Position numbers and translations under genes: made by a program
Source: Bacillus sp. MRMR6
GTDB lineage: Bacteria > Bacillota > Bacilli > Bacillales > Cytobacillaceae
DNA: 47,057 nt
Assembly (NCBI RefSeq): GCF_001940785.1
Contig: NZ_MSLS01000028.1
Location: forward strand, 6,410-53,466
Reading direction: 5' to 3'
In this document: in pieces, positions 26,268-35,422 of the stretch
How positions within the stretch are numbered: the first letter of the stretch is position 1
Layout: the number at the start of each line of letters is the position of its first letter
The notes under the pieces: model-generated
What the model saw: the letters and a program-made list of their open reading frames with translations, nothing else
Told to the model about the DNA's origin: nothing
Database searches by the model: none

Positions 26268-27797
26268 ATGAATCTATTTGAGGGGTTAGAGAGAAATGCT
26301 AGAAATAATGCTGATAAATCAGCGATTATTTTTAAGGATAGGGTGTATACCTATGCGGAGTACAATGCTGAAGTGAATCGAATTGCGAATGCCTTACTTG
26401 CTTATGGGGTAAAGAAGGGAGATAAGATTGGAATCTTAATGAAGAATTCTGATCAGTTTGCCTTTACTTATTTTGGGATTTTGAAGGCCGGAGGGGTAGC
26501 GGTTCCCATTAATTTTCGGTTAACGTCACATGAAATCAGCTACATTTTGAATGACTCCGACTGTTTAATTGTTTTTGCCGATGAAGATCTTACTGAAGTG
26601 TTAGCAAAAGCTGCAGAAGCAAATAATAACCTAAAGCTTCAGGTAATTGCTGGAGCGAGGAAACTAGAAAATCAAATGCTTTTATCGGAGTTCCGCAGTT
26701 CTTCCGAAGCAAATCCTTCTGTGGGTGTTTTAGAATCAGATGATGCAGAAATTCTTTACACTTCTGGGACAACAGGTTTTCCAAAGGGAGTGGTCCTTGA
26801 TCATCATCGAGTTCTCCATGTTGGGATCGGTATGATGATTATGTTCAAGATGGGTCCTGAGGATCAATTGCTGCATATCGCACCATTATTTCATTGCGCG
26901 CAACTAAATTTATTTTTAATCCCTGGTACTTCTTTAGGCTGCACTCAAGTAATACACCAGGACTTTAATCCAGTTCAAACATTAAAAGACATTGATGAAT
27001 ATAAAATTAGTCTATTCTTTGGAGTTCCGACGATGTATAACTTCTTACTACAAGTTCCAAATAAGGAACAGTATGATGTTTCAAGTGTAACACGCTGTGG
27101 ATACGGGGCAGCACCTATGCCGGTAGCATTAATTGAAGCATCGATGAGGATGTTCGGAACCGACCAATTTTTTAATATGTGTGGTCTAACTGAAGGTGGA
27201 CCAGGGGGAGTGTACCTGTTACCGGATGAGCATAAGACAAAGCTCGGGGCTTCAGGTAAGGCGAATCATTTTACGGATGCAAGAGTTGTGGACGAAAACG
27301 GTGACGATGTAAAGCCGGGACAGGTTGGCGAATTTATCATCAAAGGCGAATCCATCATGAAGGAATATTATAATAAGCCTGAGGAAACAAAAAAGGCACT
27401 AAAGGATGGCTGGCTTTATACAGGAGACTTAGCAACGATTGATGAAGATGGGTATTTAACGCTTGTCGACAGAAAAAAGGACATGATTATTTCTGGAGGA
27501 GAAAATGTCTATTCCACTGAAGTCGAACAAGTACTGTATAAACACCCGGATATTTTAGAGGCCGCGGTTATTGGAATTCCTCATGAGGTGTGGGGTGAAA
27601 CCGTAGCAGCTATAGTAGTGCCAAAGCAAGGTAAGTTTATTCATCAGGAAGAGTTGCAGCAGTTCTGCCGTCAACAGCTGGCCGGCTACAAAATTCCGAG
27701 AGTGATCTATGAGCTGGACCAATTACCAAGAAATGCTTCTGGAAAGGTTTTGAAGTATCAACTGCGTCAAAGCTATCAAGGTGAACCTGCAAGGTAA
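26268..27797 (+). CDS. AMP-forming acyl-CoA synthetase (fatty acid-CoA ligase)
   Basis: ANL-superfamily ligase of 509 aa, activating a carboxylic acid to acyl-CoA through an acyl-AMP. Motifs are the P-loop LYTSGTTGFPKGVV (about residue 163), FGVPTMYNFLL, GYGAAPMP, the A5 motif NMCGLTEGGPGG, the hinge YTGDLATIDEDGYLTLVDRKKDMI, and the catalytic lysine region PRNASGKVLKYQLR. Substrate length is unknown. ATG with AAGGAGG upstream. Remnants of a related ligase lie just before it, suggesting duplication followed by decay. Confidence 0.93.
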   Translation: MNLFEGLERNARNNADKSAIIFKDRVYTYAEYNAEVNRIANALLAYGVKKGDKIGILMKNSDQFAFTYFGILKAGGVAVPINFRLTSHEISYILNDSDCLIVFADEDLTEVLAKAAEANNNLKLQVIAGARKLENQMLLSEFRSSSEANPSVGVLESDDAEILYTSGTTGFPKGVVLDHHRVLHVGIGMMIMFKMGPEDQLLHIAPLFHCAQLNLFLIPGTSLGCTQVIHQDFNPVQTLKDIDEYKISLFFGVPTMYNFLLQVPNKEQYDVSSVTRCGYGAAPMPVALIEASMRMFGTDQFFNMCGLTEGGPGGVYLLPDEHKTKLGASGKANHFTDARVVDENGDDVKPGQVGEFIIKGESIMKEYYNKPEETKKALKDGWLYTGDLATIDEDGYLTLVDRKKDMIISGGENVYSTEVEQVLYKHPDILEAAVIGIPHEVWGETVAAIVVPKQGKFIHQEELQQFCRQQLAGYKIPRVIYELDQLPRNASGKVLKYQLRQSYQGEPAR

Positions 27798-27804
27798 ACT
27801 AATG

Positions 27805-27837
27805 AGGCATCATCCAAGAGGATGGTGCCTTTCTTTT
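27805..27837 (+). terminator. Intrinsic terminator after the acyl-CoA ligase
   Basis: AGGCATCATCC pairs with GGATGGTGCCT (one G-U) around a 4-nt loop and is followed by TTCTTTT. Confidence 0.85.
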
Positions 27838-27914
27838 AAGACTGAGGTTAGTTGTATTACAGTGCTAGTCTAACCAAATCGAGAATAAATTGTATAAAAA
27901 AGGGAGATGTGCGG

Positions 27915-29087
27915 ATGTATCAATTTATTTCTCCAAAAAAGATTTATCATGGTAAAGGATCTTTAAGTAGGTTGGACAATATTTTAGCTGAACTAAATAT
28001 CAAAACTGTCTTTTTACTTACGGATCCCATTTTAGAAGAGCTTGGTTTGATTCTACCAATACTTGAGATTTTAAAGGAAAAAGAGATCAGGGTGTACCTA
28101 AATAAGAATGTAGTACCAGAACCGCCAGTAGAAGTGGGAAACCGAGTGGTTGAAGAGGTTCGAAAGAGTAAACCAGAGTTAGTTATCGGTATTGGCGGTG
28201 GCAGTGCGCTTGATTTAGCAAAGGCCGCAGCTGTTTTAGCAGCTAATGAGGGGTATATTGAAGATTATCTAAACTTAAGCGGCGGTAAAAAGCTAACCGA
28301 AAAAGGTCTTCCTAAAGTATTAATTCCGACCACATCGGGTACTGGTGCGGAAGTAACTGACATTGCTGTCTTTTCATTAGAAGACACAAAGGACGTCATT
28401 ACCCATGAGTTTTTACTGGCTGATTATGCAATTATCGATCCGGTACTAACTTACACGCTGCCAGCTCGTGTTACCGCGGCAAGCGGGATTGACGCTTTCA
28501 CACATGCATTGGAATCATATACATCAGTAAATGCTACACCTGTGACAGAAACATTGGCATTAGAGGCGATGAGCAGGATTGTTGGAAGTATCAGACGAGC
28601 TGTCTGGAATGGGCAGGATCAAGAGGCTAGGGAACAAATGGCATTAGGAAGTTTATTAGCGGGTTTAAGCTTTTACAATGCAGGCGTGGCAGGAGTGCAT
28701 GGATTAGCCTATCCTTTAGGAGGCTTATTTAAAATTCCGCACGGAGAGTCTAACGCCGTCCTGATGGCATATGTTTATGACTATATTTGGCCAGCGTGTA
28801 AGGATAAATTAGGTAAAGTAGCTGAGATTTTCCACTTGCCAACTGAAGGAAAAAGTGAACGGGAAATTGCCCAAGCTGTTGTTCAAGGTTTCCTAGATTT
28901 AGTGAGGGATGTCGGACTGCCGACAACACTTGCTGACTACCAAATCCAGCTTGAAGATATAAACCGCTTGGCCGAAAATGGAATGAAGCAAAAGAGATTG
29001 CTAGACAGAAGCCCGATGCCGTTCACCTTTGAGGCAATTCAAGGAATCTATCGAAATGCCTTCGAAGGAGTATTAGTAAATAAATAG
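27915..29087 (+). CDS. Iron-containing alcohol dehydrogenase (second copy)
   Basis: Fe-dependent alcohol dehydrogenase of 390 aa with GIGGGSALDLAKAAAV, PTTSGTGAEVTD, and the metal-site histidines in IDAFTHALESY and HGLAYPLGGLFKIPHG. It belongs to the same family as the protein at 164 but is clearly divergent. The start is the ATG at 27915, eight bases after AGGGAG; a longer frame from 27852 has no ribosome site. It is followed by a thioesterase gene, so the pair may act on hydroxyacyl or aldehyde intermediates. Substrate unknown. Confidence 0.9.
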   Translation: MYQFISPKKIYHGKGSLSRLDNILAELNIKTVFLLTDPILEELGLILPILEILKEKEIRVYLNKNVVPEPPVEVGNRVVEEVRKSKPELVIGIGGGSALDLAKAAAVLAANEGYIEDYLNLSGGKKLTEKGLPKVLIPTTSGTGAEVTDIAVFSLEDTKDVITHEFLLADYAIIDPVLTYTLPARVTAASGIDAFTHALESYTSVNATPVTETLALEAMSRIVGSIRRAVWNGQDQEAREQMALGSLLAGLSFYNAGVAGVHGLAYPLGGLFKIPHGESNAVLMAYVYDYIWPACKDKLGKVAEIFHLPTEGKSEREIAQAVVQGFLDLVRDVGLPTTLADYQIQLEDINRLAENGMKQKRLLDRSPMPFTFEAIQGIYRNAFEGVLVNK

Positions 29088-29119
29088 TTTTAATCCGTGC
29101 AGGGATGGAGGATTTACTT

Positions 29120-29524
29120 ATGTATGAAAAAATAATAGAACCGCGTGTTTCTGAAACAGACGGTGTTGGTCATATAAACAATACGACCGTCCCCATTTGG
29201 TTCGAAGCAGCCCGTAATGAAATTTTTAAATTATTTACACCTGACAGTTCATTCGATAATTGGAAGATGATAATTTTAAATATGAATGTAGATTATCTAA
29301 AACAAATTTACTTTGGAAGGGATGTAGTGGTGTATACCTGGGTCAAAAGAGTCGGGAATACCAGTTTACAGTTGTATGAAGAAATCCATCAAGATGGAAA
29401 GATTTGTGCAAAAAGCACAGTGACGTATGTGAATTTTAATCTACATACACAAAAGTCCGAACCCATCCCAGATGACATCAAAAGCATTCTTGAATTACAC
29501 CTTTATCACGGAAATAAGCTTTAA
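29120..29524 (+). CDS. Hot-dog fold acyl-CoA thioesterase (YbgC/4HBT type)
   Basis: Protein of 134 aa with the acyl-CoA thioesterase pattern ETDGVGHINNTTVPIWFEAARNE. The Asp-x3-His-x-Asn stretch holds the usual catalytic Asp, followed by the long hot-dog helix. It would hydrolyse acyl-CoA thioesters in the cytosol. The start is ATG 29120, eight bases after GGAGG; the in-frame ATG at 29105 overlaps that ribosome site and is unlikely. It lies 32 nt after the alcohol dehydrogenase, probably in the same operon. Confidence 0.85.
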   Translation: MYEKIIEPRVSETDGVGHINNTTVPIWFEAARNEIFKLFTPDSSFDNWKMIILNMNVDYLKQIYFGRDVVVYTWVKRVGNTSLQLYEEIHQDGKICAKSTVTYVNFNLHTQKSEPIPDDIKSILELHLYHGNKL

Positions 29525-29574
29525 GTTATTATAAAATTATTATGTAAACAAACAAAATTCAGGAAATAAATTAC

Positions 29575-29603
29575 TTTACTTATTTGTTTAATAGGTTTAG
29601 TAT
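29575..29603 (+). promoter_or_regulatory. Promoter of the thiamine operon
   Basis: TTTACT (29575-29580), 17-bp spacer and TAGTAT (29598-29603) lie about 30 bp upstream of the TPP aptamer. Confidence 0.5.
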
Positions 29604-29629
29604 TTAGTTAATTTCATATTGTTTGAGAT

Positions 29630-29722
29630 CTACTAGGGGTGCCCATATACCGGGCTGAGAGAAAATTGGCAAATTTTTAACCCTTTGGACCTGATCTGGG
29701 TAATACCAGCGTAGGAAAGTAG
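29630..29722 (+). ncRNA. TPP riboswitch (THI element)
   Basis: The aptamer is recognised by GGGGTGCCC, GGCTGAGA, ACCCTTTGGACCTGATCTGG and GTAATACCAGCGTAGGAAAG in the correct order, closed by P1 CTACT/AGTAG. It senses thiamine pyrophosphate. A terminator 42 nt downstream is the likely expression platform, so excess TPP would switch off the salvage operon. Confidence 0.97.
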
Positions 29723-29763
29723 TCGAGTGATTTCTTATTTATTTTAATATTCACTTACATACT

Positions 29764-29795
29764 AGCCAGGTCCTTTTATGGGACCTGGCTTTTTT
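29764..29795 (+). terminator. Riboswitch-controlled terminator
   Basis: AGCCAGGTCC (29764-29773) pairs with GGACCTGGCT (29781-29790), followed by T5. It lies between the TPP aptamer and thiM. Confidence 0.85.
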
Positions 29796-29819
29796 GTATC
29801 TAGAAAGGGAGGAAAACAA

Positions 29820-30626
29820 ATGGAAAAGTCAGCTATTTACTCACTCTTACAAAAAGTAAGAGACGAAAACCCTTTAATACATAATATTACGAATGTTGTT
29901 GTTACGAATTTTACTGCAAATGGGCTCCTTTCACTTGGTGCTTCACCTGTCATGGCATATGCCGCGGAGGAGGCTGCAGATATGGCAAGGATCTCGAGTG
30001 CACTTGTATTGAATATCGGTACGTTAAATCCAGCAACGATCGATTCAATGATAATGGCGGGGAAAACAGCCAATGAACACAACATCCCGGTGATCTTTGA
30101 CCCTGTAGGAGCAGGAGCAACACCATATCGTACCGAAACTGCCCAAAAAATCATGAGGGAATTAAAGGTCTCCATTATTAGAGGCAACTCTTCTGAGATT
30201 GCAAATGTAACTGGTGGAAGCTGGGAAATGAAAGGGGTAGATGCGGGTAAAGCAAACGGTAATGTGGTTGAATTAGCTGTCAATTCAGCCCAAATGTTAA
30301 ACACCGTTGTTGTTATTACAGGAAAAGATGATGTTGTCAGTGACGGAACTAACACATACTTGCTTTCTAACGGACATCCAATTTTAACTAAGGTGACAGG
30401 CACCGGGTGTTTATTAACTTCCGTTATTGGAGCGTTTGCAGGTGTAGAGAAGGATTTATTATTAGCCTCAGTTGCAGCCGTTTCCTATTACGGTATTGCT
30501 GCTGAAAAGGCCGCAGAAAAAACAGCAGAACAGGGCCCAGGCAGTTTTCAAATAGAGTTCCTTAACCAGTTGGCAAGGGTGACAAGTGAAGATGTGTTCC
30601 AGTACGGTTCTTATAAAAAATTGTAA
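29820..30626 (+). CDS. thiM: Hydroxyethylthiazole kinase
   Basis: ThiM of 268 aa, which phosphorylates 4-methyl-5-(2-hydroxyethyl)thiazole for thiamine salvage. Typical segments are [44 protein letters not shown] and the anion-hole/catalytic [10 protein letters not shown]. The start is the ATG at 29820 behind GGGAGG. A longer frame from 29778 would begin inside the terminator hairpin. First structural gene behind the TPP riboswitch. Confidence 0.96.
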   Translation: MEKSAIYSLLQKVRDENPLIHNITNVVVTNFTANGLLSLGASPVMAYAAEEAADMARISSALVLNIGTLNPATIDSMIMAGKTANEHNIPVIFDPVGAGATPYRTETAQKIMRELKVSIIRGNSSEIANVTGGSWEMKGVDAGKANGNVVELAVNSAQMLNTVVVITGKDDVVSDGTNTYLLSNGHPILTKVTGTGCLLTSVIGAFAGVEKDLLLASVAAVSYYGIAAEKAAEKTAEQGPGSFQIEFLNQLARVTSEDVFQYGSYKKL

Positions 30627-30643
30627 GTGAGGGGGAAACAAGA

Positions 30644-31456
30644 ATGAAAAAAGCATTGACGATTGCAGGCTCTGACAGTGGCGGGGGAGCAGGAATACAG
30701 GCCGATTTAAAAACATTTCAAGAACTTGATGTCTTTGGTATGACGGCAATAACGGCAGTTACCGCACAAAATACCCTGGGAGTGCAGGCAGTGTATCCAA
30801 TGTCTGCGGAAGCGGTGGTAAAACAAATCGAGGCAATCGGAGACGATCTCGGTGCAGATGCAGTGAAAACTGGAATGCTTTTTAGTGCAGAAATTATCAA
30901 AGCTGTGTCAGAAAAATTAAAACAATATCAGTGGGAAAATATTGTCGTAGATCCTGTCATGATTGCGAAAGGTGGAGCTTCGTTACTACAACAGGAGGCA
31001 ATAACGGCTTTAAAAGAATATTTACTGCCTCTAGCGACGGTTATTACCCCTAATATTCCGGAGGCAGAGGTTCTAACAGGGATGAAGATTAAAACAATTG
31101 AGGAGAAAAAGGAGGCTGCAAAGCGGCTGTGGAATTTGGGTGTTAACAATATCGTGATAAAAGGCGGGCATGATGAAGCGGCATCTGAATCAAGAGATAT
31201 CTTGTTTGATGGTAAGGATTATTACAGCTTTACAAGTAAGCGGATATTAACAAGCAACACACATGGAACCGGTTGTACCTTTTCTGCTGTCATCACGGCC
31301 GAACTTGCAAAAGGAGCTGACGTATACAAAGCAGTTATGATAGCGAAGGATTTTATCCAGGCTGCGATAGAAGATGATTTGCGAATGGGTGGAGGACACG
31401 GACCAACCAATCATTGGGCATATCGTAAAAGAATCAAAAAGGAGGTTATCAAGTGA
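30644..31456 (+). CDS. thiD: Hydroxymethylpyrimidine/phosphomethylpyrimidine kinase
   Basis: ThiD of 270 aa, which phosphorylates HMP and HMP-P to HMP-PP. It has the N-terminal GSDSGGGAGIQADLKTF, VDPVMIAKGG, TPNIPEAEVLTG and the catalytic GTGCTFSAVI loop. ATG behind GAGGGGG. The stop overlaps the thiE GTG start (GTGA), so translation is coupled. The kinase prepares the pyrimidine half that ThiE joins to the ThiM product. Confidence 0.96.
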   Translation: MKKALTIAGSDSGGGAGIQADLKTFQELDVFGMTAITAVTAQNTLGVQAVYPMSAEAVVKQIEAIGDDLGADAVKTGMLFSAEIIKAVSEKLKQYQWENIVVDPVMIAKGGASLLQQEAITALKEYLLPLATVITPNIPEAEVLTGMKIKTIEEKKEAAKRLWNLGVNNIVIKGGHDEAASESRDILFDGKDYYSFTSKRILTSNTHGTGCTFSAVITAELAKGADVYKAVMIAKDFIQAAIEDDLRMGGGHGPTNHWAYRKRIKKEVIK

Positions 31457-32097
31457 CATCGCTGAATCAAGAAAAGTTACGAACGGCCTTGAAGGTTTAC
31501 TTCATTATGGGCAGTCCAAATTGCCTGATTTCACCGGAAGATGTATTAAAGGAAGCAATTGCAGGGGGGATTACACTGTTTCAATTTCGCGAAAAGGGAG
31601 AGGGGGCACTTGAAGGTACTGAAAAATATCTACTAGCAAAGAAACTCCAGCAGATTTGCAGAAAACATGATATCCCTTTTATCATCAATGACGACATTGA
31701 ACTTGCTATTTTACTAAATGCGGATGGAGTTCATATCGGGCAAGAGGATGAACCGATTGAGAAAGTCAGAGAGAAGATCGGCAAAAAAATCTTAGGTGTT
31801 TCCGTACATACACCTGATGAAGCAGAAGCGGCCATCCAAGGAGGAGCGGATTACTTTGGAATAGGGCCTGTTTTCACAACAAAAACAAAAAAGGATGCTA
31901 GGGCAACACAGGGTACAACATTAATTGAAGCTTTAAGAGGGAAAGGATTCAAAATTCCGATAGTGGGAATTGGCGGGATATCTGTTGAAAATGCCTCAAC
32001 TGTATTCAGGTCTGGTGCAGATGGTGTCGCAGTGATTACTGCCATCACTCATGCAGCATCACCACTGGAAGCTGTAAGGACGTTAAGAAATATATAA
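31453..32097 (+). CDS. thiE: Thiamine phosphate synthase
   Basis: ThiE of 214 aa, coupling HMP-PP with thiazole phosphate to thiamine monophosphate. TIM-barrel signatures include FQFREKGEG, PFIINDDIELAILLNADGVHIGQED, LGVSVHTPDEA, DYFGIGPVFTTKTKKDA and VGIGGISVENA. GTG start at 31453 behind AAGGAGG, overlapping thiD by 4 nt. Confidence 0.96.
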   Translation: MTSLNQEKLRTALKVYFIMGSPNCLISPEDVLKEAIAGGITLFQFREKGEGALEGTEKYLLAKKLQQICRKHDIPFIINDDIELAILLNADGVHIGQEDEPIEKVREKIGKKILGVSVHTPDEAEAAIQGGADYFGIGPVFTTKTKKDARATQGTTLIEALRGKGFKIPIVGIGGISVENASTVFRSGADGVAVITAITHAASPLEAVRTLRNI

Positions 32098-32136
32098 ACG
32101 GTTTGTTCAAATTCAAAACTAATGGAGGTAACAAAA

Positions 32137-32649
32137 ATGAAAAAAACACAAAAGCTCACATTAACGGCCATGCTCATTGCCATAGGGACCTTGACTAGCA
32201 ATCTACTTTTTATACCGATCGGGGTTACAAAGCTCTTTCCCGTTCAGCACTTTTTAAATGTTTTATCAGCAGTTTTATTAGGACCTTATTACGCTGTAGC
32301 CCAGGCCTTTGGGGTATCGCTGTTTAGAAATATTATGGGCACAGGTTCACTTTTTGCTTTTCCAGGAAGCATGGTGGGTGCCTTACTAGCTTCATTCTTA
32401 TTCCTAAAAACAAAAAAATTGTCTTTAGCCTTTACCGGTGAAGTAATCGGTACTGGGATTTTTGGGGCCATGCTCTCCTATCCAATTGCCACTCTATTTC
32501 TTGGAAGGGAAGCTACATTATTTGGATTTATTCCGTTATTTATTTTCAGCTCTTTTGCTGGTGCGCTCATTGGGTTCATTATTTTGGCAGTATTCTTCAA
32601 AAATCGAGTTTTTTCATTAAATGCAAATGGAATCGATAACTATAAGTAG
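32137..32649 (+). CDS. thiW: ThiW, predicted ECF substrate-binding (S) component for thiazole
   Basis: Membrane protein of 170 aa with about five hydrophobic segments and the ThiW-type stretch FPVQHFLNVLSAVLLGPYYAVAQAF, followed by RNIMGTGSLFAFPGSM. It is predicted to import the thiazole precursor using the shared ECF energising module, which is encoded elsewhere. The start is ATG 32137 behind GGAGG; the in-frame ATG at 32122 is part of the ribosome-site region. It sits with thiM, the enzyme that uses the imported thiazole. Confidence 0.92.
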   Translation: MKKTQKLTLTAMLIAIGTLTSNLLFIPIGVTKLFPVQHFLNVLSAVLLGPYYAVAQAFGVSLFRNIMGTGSLFAFPGSMVGALLASFLFLKTKKLSLAFTGEVIGTGIFGAMLSYPIATLFLGREATLFGFIPLFIFSSFAGALIGFIILAVFFKNRVFSLNANGIDNYK

Positions 32650-32716
32650 GTACTTATTTAATAGTAAACCTTCTCTAAGGACACGAGGATTTTGTAAGGG
32701 CTAAAGGAGCGATCAT

Positions 32717-34012
32717 ATGCTATCGAAAACAATTGAAGAAATAATAACCAACGAAGTTGAACATAGAGAAAAGGAATTAATTAAATTATTAAGTAAACTG
32801 ATTGCATTCCCTACCGTAAGTCCACCTGCCCGTAATACGAATGATGTTCAAGAATTTATTCAACATTACTTAAAGGATTTAGGATTTGCAACAGATAAAT
32901 GGGATGTATATCCTAATGACCCGAATGTTGTAGGTATTCTACAAGGGGAATCTCCTAACCAATATAATAGTCTGATTATTAATGGCCACATCGATGTAGC
33001 CGAGGTTGGTGATGGTGAAAGATGGAATTCATCTCCATTTACTTTAAGGGTTCAAAATCCCTATGTTTATGGTCGTGGCGTTGCTGATATGAAAGGTGGT
33101 ATTGCTGCATCATTATTAGCTATAAAGCTGCTAAAGGAACTAGGTATTACGCTTCAAGGTGATCTTCAATTTCAATCTGTGATTGGCGAGGAAGTTGGTG
33201 AGGCTGGAACCCTTGCTTGTATAGAAAGAGGATATACAGCCGATTATGCAGTTGTTGTTGATACAAGTGATTTACATATTCAAGGCCAAGGTGGTGTGAT
33301 TACTGGCTGGATTACGATTGAGAGCAGAGAAACCTTTCACGATGGGCTACGCAGGAAGATGGTTCATGCGGGAGGCGGTGTTAACGGAGCTAGTGCGATT
33401 GAGAAAATGATGAAGGTCATATCTGGACTGCAGGAACTTGAACGCCACTGGGCTGTGACGAAAAGCTATGAAGGGTTTCCACCAGGGACAAATACCATTA
33501 ATCCTGCCGTAATTGAAGGAGGGAGGCATGCTGCATTCGTTGCTGACAGATGTTCTCTTTGGGTAACGGTTCACTTCTACCCTAATGAAGACTATCAAGA
33601 GGTAGTGAAGGAAATTGAACAGCATATAAGTGCAGTTGCTGCAGCAGATCCATGGCTTCGAGATAATCCACCTCAATTTGTTTGGGGTGGAAAATCAATG
33701 ATTATTGACCGCGGTGAGATTTTTCCATCATTAAAGATTGATCCTGAACATCCAGGAATGCGTCAGTTAATAAGCTCATATGAAAAAATGTTGAATCAAA
33801 GCCCATTCATCGGAATGTCAGAAACTGTCACAGATGCCGGATGGCTTGGTAGAGCGGGCATTCCAACGGTTATTTTCGGACCAGGAAAGCTAGAGGATGC
33901 ACATGCAGTAAACGAAAGGGTTGAGCTTCAACAATTACTGGACTTTACCAAAACATTAGCGGTCTTTATAGCTACATGGTGCAATACGAAGAAGGAGGAG
34001 GTAAACCTATGA
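32717..34012 (+). CDS. ylmB: M20-family deformylase, YlmB-like (formylaminopyrimidine salvage)
   Basis: M20 metallohydrolase of 431 aa, close in length to Bacillus YlmB, which deformylates N-formyl-aminomethylpyrimidine derived from degraded thiamine. The metal site is visible as NGHIDVAEVGDGERW, GRGVADMKGG (bridging Asp), GEEVGEAGT and the C-terminal EDAHAVNE. Family resemblance to acetylornithine deacetylase alone would be ambiguous, but the adjoining tenA and transporter genes make the thiamine role likely. ATG behind AAAGGAG; the stop overlaps the tenA start. Confidence 0.88.
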   Translation: MLSKTIEEIITNEVEHREKELIKLLSKLIAFPTVSPPARNTNDVQEFIQHYLKDLGFATDKWDVYPNDPNVVGILQGESPNQYNSLIINGHIDVAEVGDGERWNSSPFTLRVQNPYVYGRGVADMKGGIAASLLAIKLLKELGITLQGDLQFQSVIGEEVGEAGTLACIERGYTADYAVVVDTSDLHIQGQGGVITGWITIESRETFHDGLRRKMVHAGGGVNGASAIEKMMKVISGLQELERHWAVTKSYEGFPPGTNTINPAVIEGGRHAAFVADRCSLWVTVHFYPNEDYQEVVKEIEQHISAVAAADPWLRDNPPQFVWGGKSMIIDRGEIFPSLKIDPEHPGMRQLISSYEKMLNQSPFIGMSETVTDAGWLGRAGIPTVIFGPGKLEDAHAVNERVELQQLLDFTKTLAVFIATWCNTKKEEVNL

Positions 34013-34680
34013 AATTTACTGATTCGCTCTATAACAAAGTAAGTGGAATTTGGGAGAAAACACATATGCATCCATTTGTAGTGGGAATAGGTAAGGGGGA
34101 TCTTCCAGCAGACTCGTTTATCCATTACATGAAACAGGATTATGTATTTTTAATTGATTATTCAAGACTTTTTGCACTAGGTTCAGTAAAGGCAAGAGAT
34201 ATAGAAACCATGGCTGCGTTTGCAAAACTCCTACATGAGACACTTCATGGGGAAATGGAATTACATCGTGGGTATGCGTCAAGATTTGGCATAACGAACC
34301 ACCAGCTTGAAGAGACAAAACCAGCTCCCATGAATTTAGCTTACACGCGCTACATGCTAAACGTAGCACAAAACGGTTCATTAGCAGAATTAATTTCTGC
34401 ACTCCTGCCTTGTATGTGGAGCTACTGGGAGATTGGAACAATGTTAGTTAGGGAGTATCCAGAATCTAAAGAGCATCCATTATATGGTGAGTGGGTTACT
34501 ATGTATTCGTCTGATGAATTCGGTGAATTGGCAACTTGGTTAATTGATTTATTAGATGAACTTGCAGATGGGAAGTCAGAAAAGGAGTTGTCACATTTAG
34601 AAGAACATTTTCTGACTACTTCAAAGTTTGAATATATGTTTTGGGATATGGTTTATCAGGGAGGAGATTGGCCTGTTTGA
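34009..34680 (+). CDS. tenA: Aminopyrimidine aminohydrolase (TenA/thiaminase II)
   Basis: TenA of 223 aa, which hydrolyses aminomethylpyrimidine to HMP, completing pyrimidine salvage after YlmB. The catalytic Cys falls at residue 135 (ALLPCMWSYWEIG), as in Bacillus TenA. Other conserved segments are YMKQDYVFLIDYSR and the C-terminal EYMFWDMVY. The start is the ATG at 34009 in the ATGA overlap with the ylmB stop, behind AAGGAGGAGG. It feeds HMP to ThiD. Confidence 0.95.
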   Translation: MKFTDSLYNKVSGIWEKTHMHPFVVGIGKGDLPADSFIHYMKQDYVFLIDYSRLFALGSVKARDIETMAAFAKLLHETLHGEMELHRGYASRFGITNHQLEETKPAPMNLAYTRYMLNVAQNGSLAELISALLPCMWSYWEIGTMLVREYPESKEHPLYGEWVTMYSSDEFGELATWLIDLLDELADGKSEKELSHLEEHFLTTSKFEYMFWDMVYQGGDWPV

Positions 34681-34687
34681 GCCCTCT

Positions 34688-35422
34688 ATGCTTTCAATCA
34701 AAGAAATAACCTATGCGTTTGGAAACACGGAACCAATTATTAAGCATGGAACCATGGAGGTTAAGCAAGGGGAATTTGTTTCAGTCATTGGTCCGAGTGG
34801 GTCAGGGAAGAGTACACTTTTCAGATTAATAACTGGCTTACTTGAACCAAATCAAGGGAAAATAGTAATTGGTAATCAGACCTCAGCAAATAGACTCGGA
34901 ATGGTCGGCTATATGCCGCAAAAAGATTTACTATTACCGTGGAGAACGGTATTAGAAAACATCGTGATCCCTATTGAGGTTACAAAGAAAAACAAACTAG
35001 TAAAATTACCTGAAATTCGTGAATGGTTAGTTAGGTTTGGATTGGCTAAGTACGAAAATTCCTACCCTCATGAATTGTCAGGAGGCATGAGGCAGCGCGT
35101 TGCTTTTTTAAGGACGCTCATGACAGGAAAAGATTTATTACTGCTAGATGAGCCATTTGGGGCGCTTGATTCCTTAACGAAACGTAACATGCATAATTGG
35201 TTGCTAGGGTTATGGGGGGAACTGCAAAAAACGGTATTATTCATTACCCATGATCTTGAGGAAGCAATTCTGTTAAGTGACCGCATTTACCTTCTGCATG
35301 TGGATGGAAGTTCACTTCAAGAAATAAAGGTAACCCTGCCGAGACCAAGGACATCAGAACTGATCTATCAGCCAGATTTTATTAAGATAAGAAAAGAACT
35401 GGAGCAGCTTATTCATGGGTAA
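34688..35422 (+). CDS. thiZ: ABC transporter ATPase for the pyrimidine precursor (ThiZ type)
   Basis: ATPase of 244 aa with Walker A GPSGSGKST, Q-loop MPQKDLLLPWRTV, signature LSGGMRQRVAFLRTL, Walker B LLLLDEPFGALD and FITHDLEEA. It belongs to the nitrate/taurine/thiamine-precursor family. ATG 34688 lies eight bases after the tenA stop, but the nearest ribosome site (GGGAGGAG, 34659-34666) is about 21 nt away and ideally placed for a CTG at 34673. The true start is therefore uncertain. Works with the next two genes. Confidence 0.88.
   Translation: MLSIKEITYAFGNTEPIIKHGTMEVKQGEFVSVIGPSGSGKSTLFRLITGLLEPNQGKIVIGNQTSANRLGMVGYMPQKDLLLPWRTVLENIVIPIEVTKKNKLVKLPEIREWLVRFGLAKYENSYPHELSGGMRQRVAFLRTLMTGKDLLLLDEPFGALDSLTKRNMHNWLLGLWGELQKTVLFITHDLEEAILLSDRIYLLHVDGSSLQEIKVTLPRPRTSELIYQPDFIKIRKELEQLIHG

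Noticed and set aside
29778..29819. Earlier in-frame ATG for thiM
   Set aside because: It lies inside the riboswitch terminator hairpin; ATG 29820 has the proper GGGAGG site.
29837..30403. Long minus-strand frame of 188 codons opposite thiM
   Set aside because: It is a shadow of the thiM codon pattern, with no ribosome site or family resemblance.
30392..30405. Exact copy of GGTGACAGGCACCG inside thiM
   Set aside because: It encodes the invariant VTGTGC loop of ThiM in the correct frame, so the match to the repeat at 26221 is most likely coincidence.
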